Translations under genes and position numbers: made by a program | DNA from: Chrysaora quinquecirrha | Lineage: Eukaryota > Cnidaria > Scyphozoa > Semaeostomeae > Pelagiidae | DNA length: 64,000 nucleotides | Assembly (NCBI GenBank): GCA_014526335.1 | Contig: JACTAT010000016.1 | Location: 4,735,478 to 4,799,477, forward strand | Direction of reading: 5' to 3' | Notes under the pieces: model-generated | Told to the model about the DNA's origin: nothing | Database searches by the model: none | What the model saw: only the letters and a program-made list of their open reading frames with translations | Shown: in pieces, positions 26,614 through 37,931 of the stretch | Layout of the letters: every line of letters begins with the position of its first letter | Numbering within the stretch: the stretch's first letter is position 1

Positions 26614-27262
26614 GGCTACCGTAGGTATATGATTGATTTTCTAAAAAATTCTTGAACTTTTATTTTAGAAAATAATAATGCAATAACTTGCCCCCAGGCT
26701 GTGGAGGGATCCACAAAAATTGAAATAAAAACTTCCTCAATGAATACCCCTACCCAAGGGTCTGCTCTGCCTCTTAGCTTTACACTTTGCTGGTATGAAA
26801 TGAATACGACGAGCATGGTCATCCGTTCTTGTCTGAAATCTATTGTTTCATGTCAACAGGAACAAAGAGTAATTGCTTTTTCTCTCATTCATTCAGCAAC
26901 TGTACCGTATTCAGGCATTAACACTATGGCATTTTCAGATGAAGCTGGTTAGCATATCATATTCATTTCGTACCATATTCATATCAAAACTGTGCTGGCA
27001 TAATGTAGACGCAAGGACAAAACGGTATTGTTTCGTACCGTATTTGCCTCATATGGGCCAAATGTTGTTGGGGTCTTAATGACCCTTTAACGCTATGTAT
27101 GCATGCTTGTTTGCTGAAAAGCATTCTTGGTTTATGATCCTTTTTTTCTTTTTGTCATAGATAAACACAATGTATCCACTTGCTGCATTTTTTCACAATA
27201 TGAAAACAACTCAACATGCAAGTATTGAGGATCACCATCAACTTTAAATCAATTGATCTCAG

Positions 27263-28401
27263 GGCCTTCTGTGTCAAATGAGCTGTTCAGGATCCTAAAA
27301 AATGTTGTGTCATTTCATCAATGTATTGAAAAGGATATGAAATTGCATTTCGATCCTAATGAGTATGATACCAATGCTACTGAAATTAATTGGCATGGAA
27401 CAACAGTCAGTTCAAATGTTGCTGCATTTATCACGATTGAAGATGTCACTCAATTTTTACCATCAACATTAAAACAGCCTTCCTCTCTCACATCTGTTGA
27501 ACAGTGTGGCATAAGCTTTGGTCAGGCTTATTTAGGGCTAATTTATTCAATATTGTATTCAAATATACTAATAGAGGAACTTGGTGATGCAACTCTGTCC
27601 AAAGAAGTAAAACAGCTCCAAAACTTCGAAATGCTTCTTATTGATTATGTAACAACAGCTGACAGAATTTTGCAGTTTTACCTTCACAAAACAGGAAACC
27701 TTACAGACTTTGAGCTTGAATTACATGAGCTCCAGAAAGGGAAAAACGAGTTAGTGAAAACCATATCCAATTTAAATCCAAAAGAGCTTTGTGAATTTTT
27801 TTATGATAAATTAAAAATTACTGATGATGATTTGCTATGTTCAGTGCTTGGTTTGAAAAGTAGCATTGCTAAAGAGCTCCACAACATTGATTCTGACCTA
27901 CGTGGCCACCAAAGTGATCTGTATTATATTAGCGACATTGTTGTGGACAGGGTTCAACATTATTGTGATCAAAGTGATGGGAATCTCCAGATTTTTGAAA
28001 TTCTCACATCCTCAGGCTTCACTATTGCAAGGGCCAATCTTCTTGTCAATTTGTTTAATACTGAATTAAGAGAGCATGAAAATTTGGCATACTGGGTGGA
28101 GAATTATCTAGAGTATATGTTTGAAAATGATATATTTCTTAAGAATGAATGTCCAAAGTTTCCATTGCATGAGGATATGAGGTTGGTTAAGACTTTCAGG
28201 CAGCTTTCCAACCTTACTCTATGCGTCAGGGCTGATGAACGCCATGGATATTGCTTGCATATCAATGAATATCACCACACATGTATCCATATTGGCATTG
28301 AATCGGCTTTACCACTGGGTGGGGTGGAGTTTAGGGCCTGGCAGCAGGTTGGTGATGACTTTCAGATAGCTTTCCAACTGTACTCTCTGCCTCAGGGCTG
28401 A
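27263..28401 (+). CDS. Long exon of an unrecognised protein, ending inside a satellite unit
   Basis: The open frame runs 379 codons from a GATCTCAG acceptor (27262) to TGA at 28399-28401. It has no upstream ATG in frame, so it should be a downstream exon, phase-compatible with the 24174 donor. The protein is acidic, Leu/Ile-rich and probably mostly helical (for example LEEL, LQNFEML and TISNLNPKELCEFF segments), with no motif I recognise. The last 72 or so residues (from 28184) are encoded by the first 166-bp unit of the satellite that follows. Either the exon truly ends at a weak donor near 28183, or the C-terminus was replaced by satellite sequence. It could belong to a host gene or an unknown transposon. 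Confidence 0.5.
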
Positions 28402-29655
28402 TGAAAGCCATGGATATCATCGCATATCAATGAATATTACCAGAAAGGTATCCATATTGGCATTGAATCGGTTTTACCATTGGTTGTGGTGGCATTTAGG
28501 GCCTTGCAGCAGGTTTGTTAAGACTTTCAGGCAGCTTTCCAATATTACTCTCTGCGTCAGGGCTGATGAAAGCCATGGATATTGATCGCATATCATTGAA
28601 TATCACCAGACAGGTATCCATATTGGCATTGCATCGGTTTTACCAATTGGTGGGGTGGAGTTTAGGGCCTGGCAGCAGGTTGGTTATGACTTTCAGATAG
28701 CTTTCCAACTGCACTCTCTGCTTCAGGGCTGATGAAAGACATGGATATTTATCGCATATCAATGAATATCACCAGACATGTATCCATATTGGCATTGAAT
28801 CGGTTTTACCATGGGACTGGGTGGAGTTTAGGGCCTGGCAGCAGGTTGGTTATGACTTTCAGTTAGCTTTCCAAAAGTACTCTTTTCCTCAGGGCTGATG
28901 AAAGCCATGGATATTTATTGCATATCAATGAATATCACCAGACATGTATCCATATTGGCATTGAATCGGTTTTACCATGGGATTGGGTGGAGTTTAGGGC
29001 CTTGCAGCAGGTTGGTTATGGCTTTCAGTTAGCTTTCCAACAGCACTCTCTGCGTCAGGGCTGATTAAAGCCATGGATATTTATTGCATATCGATGAATA
29101 TCACCAGACATGTATCCATATTGGCATTTGATCGGTTTTACCAAGGGATTGGGTGGAGGTTAGGGCCTGGCTGCAGGTTGGTTATGACTTTCAGTTAGCT
29201 TTCCAACAGTACTCTCTGCGTCAGGGCTGATGAAAGCCATGGATATTTATCGCCTATCAATGAATATCACCAGACATGTATCCATATTGGCATTGAATCA
29301 GTTTTACCATAGGGTTGGGTGGAGTTTAGGGCCTGGCAGCAGGTTGGTTAAGACTTTTAGGCAGCTTTCCAACATTACTCTCTGCGTCAGGGCTGATAAA
29401 AGCCATGGATATTTTTCGCATATCAATGAATATCACCAGACATGTATCCATATTGGCATTGAATCGGCTTTACATTGGGGTGGGGTGGAGTTTAGGGCCT
29501 GGCAGCTTATTGGTTATGACTTTCAGGCAGCTTTCCAAACAGTACTCTCTGCGTCAGGGCTGATGAAAGCCATGGATATCTATCGCATATCAATGAATAT
29601 CACCAGACGGATATCCATATTGGCATTGAATCGGTTTTACCATGGGGTTGGGTGC
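28184..29655 (+). repeat. 166-bp tandem satellite, about nine units
   Basis: The marker GGGCTGATGAAAGCC recurs at 28395, 28560, 28726, 28892, 29058, 29224, 29390 and 29557, so the period is 165-167 bp. Units share GACTTTCAG, CATGTATCCATATTGGCATT and GGGTGGAGTTTAGGGCCTGG. Outer units are more diverged than inner ones. Because 166 is not a multiple of three, the frame changes each unit. The open frames across it are incidental, except possibly the first. Confidence 0.9.
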
Positions 29656-31061
29656 TATCTATTTTTGGACACTTAAAATGTTTTCTCGTGTTTAGCCATC
29701 AGTGTCATGACAATTTTCCTTCTATAAGCTCTTTGCAGTTGGATGGATCATTGTAACGATTCGTACCAAATCGCACGGTTCTTCCTTCTGATTTGTGGAT
29801 CCCAAATATTGAATTTTTGTCCATGTTATAATTCACAGACCCCAAATATTGAATGAGCTTAAGATTTCTGACCCCAATTATTGGCATCGATTCCCATATT
29901 GAAAGTTAATAAGTACCCCCCTGACATCCACCGTATTGAACACCCGCCATCATACTTAGAGATATCCCTGAATATCCCCCACTGTACTGCAAAATGCCTC
30001 CGCACATAATTAATGGTAGCCCACTCCCACCACAAGCAGCATGGTATCCCCCAATTTGTCAGAATCAACTGTCTGCTAACAAGAACGCCACCCTACAGTA
30101 CTGAATATCCGCCACGGAATTCACGATGCCTCCCCACGGCAATCATGGTAACCCTCCACAGACAGGCATCATGGTATCCTCCACCAGAAGCGGACTGGCC
30201 TACCGGGACACCGGGAAATTTCCCGGTGCGTTCTATGCCTTAATTTTGTTGAATAACTTGTTATTTCAAAAAAAAATCACTGCACTCCCTCTCATTATAT
30301 CATATAAGTACTCCCTCTCAAAGATCTTAAGCCATTGGCGCACATAAGGGGGCTGTGGGGGTTTACCCCCTTTTTTATCAGTCGGTCCAGTTGGTCCAAA
30401 AATATTACCTTATTGGCAACGTCAGTCCTCACAAATTGATTAGTAGTTAGTCCAAAACTTGGAGAAATTTGAAAATGTTCGGGCCATGAAAGTTCTCTGA
30501 AGTCATTGAGTCTTTCTGGAAAGTTACAAGTGAAGAACCACAATCGATCGACGACAGTTAAAATTGAATTCGGTTCGATTCGAAGTTGAAAAGTACGGGA
30601 CCGACACAGCGTTTTAGACGAAAACGATGCACATAAATCATTATGGGAATGTGTACAGGACTTTGAGATGCCTGATTTAAAGACCGATCGATGCAATAAT
30701 ACAATAATGGCGTGGAGTGCTGAAGCAATCTATTTGCTCATCTAAGTTGAAGTCGTTTCTGAAGTTTTTTGTAACGTAGTATATGGAAAAATGCTAATCT
30801 AAGCCAAACAAGGGCTGGTATTTTGAAAAATTTTCCGGGGGAGCATGCCCCCGACCCCCCTAGATGGTTTTGGGTTACACTGCTCATAAGTTATCATTGA
30901 AAAGATGAATCTGCACTGGACATGTCCCCCCATTTTATTTCCATACGTATAAGTATACCGGTCATTACTTCCTAGTCTTCATAAACGCATTAACATTTCT
31001 TTAATTGAGGCTTGCCTGATAACGTATACTCCCTTTCCTTTCGGGTAAAAGTCATGGACAA
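29656..31061. other. Repeat-derived intergenic DNA without recognised genes
   Basis: About 29890-30190 consists of loosely repeated clauses (GTACTGAATATCCGCCAC, CATGGTATCC) that recur near 31690-31760 and 32990. A minus-strand open frame of 133 codons at 30696-30295 has no identifiable motif. Confidence 0.4.
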
Positions 31062-31413
31062 TAGACCATTTCAACTAAGGGCACCTTCTCTTTAGTGTTG
31101 AGGCAAAGTTTTATGCTTCTAGTCATTAAGATATTGATTTTATAGATGTTAAAAGTTTGAAATTCTATAAAGGATTTGACCGTGAAAAATTACTGGGGGT
31201 GAAATTTTACACCCTCAGTCACTTTACACGTTCGAATCTCTTATAAGTTTTTAAAGTTTTAATCGCTATAGAATCAACATCGTAAGTACTATAAGCGTAA
31301 AAAATTGCTACAACACTAAAAAGAAAGTGCTGAATTCGAATCTGAAGTCGAAATTTCTCTATGACCCAGTTTTCAATTTTTTTGAAAACGAGGCCCTTAG
31401 TTGAAATGGTCTA
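31062..31413. mobile_element. FB-1 foldback MITE with deleted left arm segment
   Basis: The ends TAGACCATTTCAACTAAGGG and GTTGAAATGGTCTA match the 3124 copy. About 60 bp of the left arm are missing, so the total is 352 bp. Confidence 0.65.
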
Positions 31414-31888
31414 TTGGACCTCGTCTTCTAGGCTGGAGAAGTTGCTTTCTCTGTAGAATCTTGGAAGCTTCGCTCGTAGCCCTAATTTTTAACCATTCGG
31501 CGCAGTCCATTTGGAGAGATTTAAAAAAAATATTATGCATTTGTATTGAAAAAACAACTGATCCTCGACCACATGAAGTTTACGGGGCCCGTCTTACTAG
31601 CCCCAAAGCTAAGCAGTATGACCACCTATTGGCGCCCTTTTGGTTGCTTTTCCCAGTGGGATGAATGGTTGCCAATCTGCCACTGTCCTCCACAGTACTG
31701 AACATCCGCCAGGGGGATCATCATGTGATGCCACCATACTGAATTTCCGCTACATTACTGCCCGGGGTGGTACTTCATTGCTCAAATGACTAGACGTGCC
31801 GCCCAGTTTTTCCAAACCCACCCATGTCTACAGAAAAATTCTGTTTCTCGTGGTACCCATGTATTGAAAAAAAACAACGAATTTTTTT

Positions 31889-32336
31889 GGGGGCCTATTA
31901 TAGGTTTGCGGCTTCGTGGCTTCGACCCCTATTTTGCGTGCGGTTTACGGATTTGGCAATGATTTTGCTACGGTTTGCGGCTTCAGAAAAAGATGCGTCT
32001 TGCGTCTTTCGTTGCGTTTTGGCCTCGGTTTACGGCTTTGTGAATGCGGCTGCGACTTTTTACCGAATAAACGGCCAGCGGCTATATTCTGAATTTCACA
32101 ATTGATTGGGCTAAAAATGGCTCTGTGCCGCTAGAAAATGTAATAGGTGAGTACAGTAACCATGGAAGTAACCAAGTAACCGGATTAATGTGGATTGACA
32201 AGCTAATGTTAATGAGGAGGAGTGGAAGGCTAAACAATAGCGGCCACGGCTTGGCGATTAATTTCATCGCGGATTGCGGCTTTGAGCTAAATTTTTTGCG
32301 GTTTCGCGGCTGCTGGACCCCCTATAATAGGCCCCC
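31889..32336. mobile_element. 448-bp element with perfect 16-bp inverted repeats, nested
   Basis: GGGGGCCTATTATAGG (31889-31904) is exactly inverted at 32321-32336. A run of six or seven T on both sides looks like the target duplication, because the intact relative has a single T-run there. The interior repeats GCGGTTTGCGGCTTCG-like CpG-rich words. No transposase is encoded. Confidence 0.75.
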
Positions 32337-32605
32337 TTTTTTACCCATTTGTACCAAAATCTCAAATGTTTGAACCAAATTTAACGCCCGAGGCAACTCT
32401 AAATGCAGCGAAAAGTCATTTGCGCTGAAAACTAAAACGCACTTTTTATCAGGCTTTTCAAAGCAATGCATGTCCAAAATGTTATATACATTTTACTACC
32501 CATGTGCATAGATTCTTTATGAAAAATCAACCCATAGGGAAATTGGCGCAGAAAGAGTTACCCATTTGGGCGGCACGTCTAGTCTAACGAACAATGGAAG
32601 TACCC

Positions 32606-32981
32606 AAGGACGCCGGAAGCAATGCAGGGAGGCGGGGGCAGAAGCTTCTTTTTTATAATTCGACGCCATATCCTAAGATACATGGTCTACAATACAATTA
32701 AAAAATAACACAACAAAACAAGATTTTGAAGCTAAGTTACATCTAGGTAACTAAACTACATCTAGATGCATTAATCCAAGGTAACAGCAAAAAACAACAA
32801 AATACTATGAATTACTTTAAAATATTCAAACTGAACAAATGATTTGATACATGTTATCTGCATTATCAATAGGCTTACTGTAAATTTTAGGGCAAAACAA
32901 TAGGAAAATAAAAGAATTTGGCAACTTTTCGGAGGGCTGGGAGGGCAGCTGCCCCCACTGCCCCCACTGCTTCCGGCGCCC
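32606..32981. mobile_element. 376-bp element with CGCCGGAAGC inverted repeats, nested
   Basis: AAGGACGCCGGAAGC on the left faces GCTTCCGGCGCCC on the right. The flanks TGGAAGTACCC (32595-32605) and TGGAAATACCC (32982-32992) look like an 11-bp target duplication with one mismatch. A relative lies at about 21335-21410. Confidence 0.55.
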
Positions 32982-32998
32982 TGGAAATACCCCCCGCC

Positions 32999-33933
32999 GT
33001 ACTGCACAGAAATTACATGGGGTGTTTCCTCGAAGATGAGGTTGACAGAGCGTGATTTTTCTTGACAGCTATTTGATTGGTCAAGTCACTCGTGACTTTT
33101 GTCACTTTTGTTTCGCCCACACTACAGACAGCACTTCCTCTTTCACTTTCAATGTCTGTGTCTGCTGAATAAGACTTCCTTTCTTGTTGTTTGCAGACAA
33201 AATGGGAAGGTTGATTGGCAAATGGACGTGATTTTCCATGTCAAGATCGAAAAATAATAATCTCAGTGACTGGCTTGCTATCAATCGTAAGGGTATCATC
33301 TATTTGTTTTTATCTCAGTCTTGCTTTGCCTAAAATCCTTTTGCGAGCATTTCCGATCGATATCCAAGCACGCCCCGGCCTGTTGTCTGACTCGATCTGT
33401 GGAATTTTGGAAGTTATGGTCGTTTCAAAACGCTTCAGAATAATTTGGCTGCAGAACAACAAATAAAAAAATAAATAATTATCTTTTTAACTTTCGTATT
33501 AACTTTATAAAATAGATTTGTAAGATATATTAATGCCTGACTTTTTGTCTGTAACTTTTAAACCTGTGACATCCGGAAGCCGTCTTCCCTGTTTTAAAAT
33601 GGATTTCGAACCCAGTTAGAACCAATTTGAAAACATCCATCACACCACATAGTATAGCCTAACCCAAGATTGCTAATTTCAAATGTCCATTTGAACTACA
33701 TTTCAATTAATTTCTGAAAACCCAAGGGAAATATATATATTTTTGAAATGAAAAGGTAGACCCTGTTTGTAACCCTATCTGTACTGGGGTATTTTGGATC
33801 GAATTTGTACTGGGGGAGGCATTTTCGCCCCCCAGTTATCTCAGAAACTATACAGGATAGGATAACCAAACTTGGTACAAACTATCTCCTGGTAATGGCA
33901 TTCTAAATATAGATTTGAAATTTAATTAGTCAC
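32999..33933. other. No gene supported
   Basis: A TTGTTTGCAG acceptor-like site near 33197 precedes only a nine-codon frame. Other open frames are short and motif-free. Confidence 0.4.
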
Positions 33934-33940
33934 ATGACAT

Positions 33941-34310
33941 GCCCAGGGGGGTCTTCACTTATGAATGGACGGGGATGTGCCGCCCAGATTTCGGAATCCC
34001 ACCCACTTATAATGTAAACCTTTGCAGAAAGAGATCCTATTTTATGAGTAGAAATAAGCGGAATATGAGAATAATAAGACTTTCTAGACCTATTTATTGC
34101 TTGATATTGTACTACGAACCTCTTTGACGCGATTTTGCCACTTTTCTGACCGAATTAAAGTTAAACTTTTGACTTTTCTTCAATTTGCCACCCACTTTTA
34201 TGGGGTTCTGGTTAAAATCATACTCATGTTTAGAGAATTTCAGTGCCCAAAACCCACCCATATGGGCGGCACATACCCGTACCCAAATTATACTAAGTAC
34301 CTCCCCTGGG
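33941..34310. mobile_element. MITE with GCCCAGGGG ends and 7-bp target duplication
   Basis: GCCCAGGGGGG at the left faces CCTCCCCTGGG at the right. ATGACAT flanks both sides (33934-33940 and 34311-34317). Internal words (ATGTGCCGCCCAG, GGGCGGCACAT) resemble the 19789 family, so it is a distant relative. Confidence 0.65.
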
Positions 34311-34632
34311 ATGACATGTTGCTAGGGAACATGTTTTTGGTGATTTTTCATGGAAAAGTAGCTTTTCATAGAAAGAGCTATCTTTTTATTGAGAAATATC
34401 ATTCTAAAGCAGTGCAAAATGTTTAAATTTGTAAAATTTTCCTTGATAACGAAGTCGGCCTAAATTTTCAAACAATATAAACGAAAGCTTTAGTGATGCT
34501 TGACGTTTAATAAAAGAAACATAAATACGACAATTAATTGCCATCAGAAGTATTTTAATTCTTAACAAGAAGAAATAATGTCAAGGTCCGCGAAATCAGA
34601 AGGTCTGCGTTTTTCATTTTGGCCTAGGAAAA

Positions 34633-34719
34633 GTGAATAACGTGGACCCACATGTCGCGGACCAAAACAGGCAGGTCCGCGAGGTCCGCATGGTCCGCGG
34701 GGTCCGCGTTATTCACCTG
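34633..34719. repeat. CpG-rich hairpin of GGTCCGCGN nonamers
   Basis: GTGAATAACGTGGACC on the left is inverted as GGTCCGCGTTATTCAC on the right. Between them, four or five near-copies of the nonamer GGTCCGCNN follow each other. This is conspicuous in AT-rich DNA. Confidence 0.6.
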
Positions 34720-34927
34720 GCCGAAATCAAACTCTGACCACAAAATATGGATCTTTGAACTGTTCAATATTTCAAACAGTTCTCTCTTGATTAACTGATA
34801 CATTTCAAAAACAAAAGTATTTTTCAACCCTATTTAGTATGGAGGGGGTCCTTGTTTGTCCCTTCCTTATTTGCTCTTGTATTGTGTAGTAAAAGGCATC
34901 AGTAGTGAGGGTTTGACTTTGGCTTAT

Positions 34928-34982
34928 TGTAATTTGCGAAAATTTTCGCATTGTGCGAAAAATGCGAAAATTCGCAAATTAC
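34928..34982. repeat. 55-bp palindrome of TTTGCGAAAA words
   Basis: GTAATTTGCGAAAATTTTCG at one end is inverted almost perfectly at the other (ending AATTCGCAAATTAC), giving a strong hairpin. Flanking DNA to 35570 has no recognised gene. Confidence 0.6.
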
Positions 34983-35579
34983 AAAACAGACCCACAAAAT
35001 TGTAAAATGCGAGAATTCTATCCGTTTCTCAAGTTCTATTTAGGGACCAGTCATTAATAATGCTGGATGGGGGGGCCGAAGGAAATCATGGGGGCTACAA
35101 AAAATTTTGGCCTTAAAAAGGAGGGCCACAAAAATATAAAGGTGTCTTAGGAGGGCTTCAAAAATTTTTCACCATACAAAATCTCAAAACAAAATTTTAA
35201 TGTTCAACTTCAGAAAAACAGTTCTTTCAGCATTGACAAAGACGCATATCATCAAAACAATTTGTATTGCCATCACCATCATCAATGTGAACAATTTCAT
35301 CATCATGTACATACAATTCATCACTGCTTTTTTTCTTCTGAAAGGATCGCAAAACAGCAAAATAGTTGCTTGTGCTTCATATTTTGATGGTTTGGCTACC
35401 ACTCCTAGCTTTGCAGGATTAGACATTTCATTGATGATACTATTATTTTATCTGCTGATTCAGTGCTGCACACTTTCTTATCCAATTAAAGACATAGTCC
35501 TGGCAAATTGGTCTTAGCCTTTAGTGTTTTGTGGCATTTTCAAATTTAATGTCTGGCTCAAAAACTAAAATTTTGTTTG

Positions 35580-35708
35580 GCCAGGTCCAAAACGCGGAAC
35601 CCGCGGAATCCGCGGAACTCGCGGAATTTATTTTCCGCGTGATAGAGTTCCGCGTTTTGTCCCCACGGTATAGGGCGAAAAACCAACACGCGGAGCTCGC
35701 GGAACTGC
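35580..35708. repeat. CpG-rich hairpin of CGCGGAAYN nonamers
   Basis: CAAAACGCGGAAC is inverted as GTTCCGCGTTTTG, with consecutive CGCGGAACC, CGCGGAATC, CGCGGAACT, CGCGGAATT units. A second copy of part of it, including CCCCACGGTATAGGGCG, lies at 35993-36072. Confidence 0.6.
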
Positions 35709-36284
35709 TATCAAAATGGTTTTAAATCACTTATTTACCCAACAAAACCGTCCGAATATGACTTTTTCTATTTCATTTTACTTTTTTAAGCATTCTCTCA
35801 CTCAAATTGCTGTTATCAACGACATTACAAGCATGGGCCTAAATCATGACTAGGCCCTAAATCATAACAACGCCCTGGAAGGTGGCTTCTGCTTTCAAAG
35901 TGTAAATTCAGTAATAATTCGTTCGTTTTTCAATGGAACACCAGTCTTGGTAATGGAAAATGTTGTACAAAGTGATTCTCAGGCAAAGTAGACGAGTTCC
36001 GCGAAATCGAGTTCCGCGTTTTGTCCCCACGGTATAGGGCGAAAAACCAAAACGCGGAACTCGCGGAACTTCAAGAAGAAAATCAATTGAGAAAAATTTC
36101 AGAACAGAAAACGGTGTATCACAATTGATCCCAACGAAAAACAGTAAAATTGCTATATTAAGCTCTGACTTGATAAATAACAAGTTCCACAATGAAGTGC
36201 CTAAGTTTCAAATTAGTTAGTTTACAGCAGTTCTCTTTGTCTATGGTCTGTTCCTAAAATATTCCTGAAAGAATTGATTGTCTC

Positions 36285-37815
36285 CCATCCCATCCCTTGG
36301 TCCTGTTCCACAGTCTTGATATTGTTCAGATTTTCTATCCCATTCCTTGGTCCTGTTCCTCATACTTGTCATTGTTCATGTTCCTTAGTCCTGAAATTAT
36401 TCATGGGGTCCTGTCCCATTTCTTTGATTTGTTTCTTATTCCTGAAATTATCGATAGTCTTCAGTTCTGTTCCTTTAGCCTTTTCCTTAGTCGTAAAATT
36501 ATTCATGGTCTTCAGTCCCGTTTGTTCATCCAGGTCCTTAGTCCTGAAATTACTCATGGTCTTCAGCCCCATTCGCTACTCCTGTTCCTCAATCCTGACG
36601 TTACTCATGGTCTTCAGTGCCATTCCTTAGTCCTGTTCCTCAGTCCTGACGTTACTCATGGTCTTCAGTCCCATTCCTTAGTCCTGTCCCTCAATCCTGA
36701 AATTACTCATGGTCTTCAGTCCTGTTCCTTATTCCTGTTCCTCAGTCCCGAATTTACTCATGGTCTTAGGTCGCATTCTTAAGGCCTTTTCCTCAGTCCT
36801 GAATTTACAGATGGTCTTCAGTCCCATTCCTTAGTGCTGTTTCTCTGTCCTGAAATTACCCATGCTATTCAGTCCAATTCCTTAGTCCTAAATTTACCAA
36901 TGGTGTTCAGTCCCGTTCCTAAGTCCTCTTCATCACTCCTGAAATTACCCATGTTCTTCAGTCCCGTTCCTTAGTTCTCTTCCTCAGTCCTAAAATCACC
37001 CATGGTCTTCAGTGCCGTTCCTTAGTTCTCTTCCTCAGTCCTAAAATCACCCATGGTCTTCAGTGCCGTTCCTTAGTCCTGCTCCTCTGTCCTGAAAATA
37101 CCCATGTCTTCAGTCCCATTCCTTAGTTCTCTTCCTCAGTCCTAAAATTACCCATGGTCTTCAGTCCCGTTCCTTAGTCGTGTTCCTCAGTCCTGAAATT
37201 ACCCATGGTCTTCAGTCCCATTCCTTAGTTCTCTTCCTCAGTCCTAAAATCACCCATGGTCTTCAGTCCCGTTCCTTAGTCCTGCTCCTCTGTCCTGAAA
37301 TTACCCATGTCTTCAGTCCCATTCCTTAGTTCTCTTCCTCAGTCCTAAAATTACCCATGGTCTTCAGTCCCGTTCCTTAGTCGTTTTCCTCAGTCCTGAA
37401 TTTACTCATGGTCTTCAGTCCCATTCCTTAGTGCTGTTTCTCAGTCCTGAAATTAACCATGGTCTTCAGTCCCGTTCCTTAGTTCTCTTCCTCAGTCCTA
37501 AAATTACCCATGGTCTTCAGTCCCGTTCCTTAGTCCTGCTCCTCTGTCCTGAAATTACCCATGTCTTCAGTCCCATTCCTTAGTTCTCTTCCTCAGTCCT
37601 AAAATTACCCATGGTCTTCAGTCCCGCTCCTTAGTCGTGTTCCTCAGTCCTGAATTTACTCATGGTCTTCAGTCCCATTCCTTAGTCCTGTTCCTCGTTC
37701 CTGAAATTACTCATGGTCTTCAGTCCCGTTCCTTAGTCCTCTTCCTCAGTCCTGAAATTACTCCTGGTCTTCAGTCTTGTTCTTTAGTCCTGTTCCTCAG
37801 TTTTGTTCTTGTAGT
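36285..37815. repeat. 51-bp minisatellite, about 30 units
   Basis: The unit begins TGGTCTTCAGTCCCGTTCCT and ends CCTGAAATTACCCA, with period 51 bp. Because 51 is a multiple of three, stop-free frames extend for several units and look like a 17-residue repeat protein. There is no start, splice or compositional support for translation. Variant units (TCTTCCTC, GCTCCTCTG, CATGTCTTC) recur in blocks, showing higher-order duplication. Confidence 0.9.
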
Positions 37816-37931
37816 AGTTGATGTTTCTCAGTACTGTTTAATACTACATAGTCAGATACTGCTATCCAGCCAGCTTATACTTCAGGGTGGCATTCGGTTT
37901 TGTTGGCTTTCGAATGCACTCTTCACAAATG

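Larger units (their letters stand above)
31760..32998. mobile_element. MITE (19789 family), inverted copy broken by two nested transposons
   Basis: The order GGTACTTCATTG, ACTAGACGTGCC, GGTACCCATG, then GGTACAAATGG-type words, ending GGCACGTCTAGT and CAATGGAAGTACCC, is the reverse complement of 19789-20201. The interior is interrupted at 31889-32336 and the right end at 32606-32981. The coherent flanks show that both interruptions are younger insertions. Confidence 0.65.

Noticed and set aside
28390..29600. CTGATGA in each 166-bp unit as a hammerhead ribozyme
   Set aside because: No GAAA after a stem II and no pairing stems were found; the match is to the heptamer only.
31551..31665. 5S rRNA-like stretch (AAAGCTAAGCAG, CCCAGTGGGATGAATGG)
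   Set aside because: Only two short words resemble 5S; the internal control region and overall pairing are absent.
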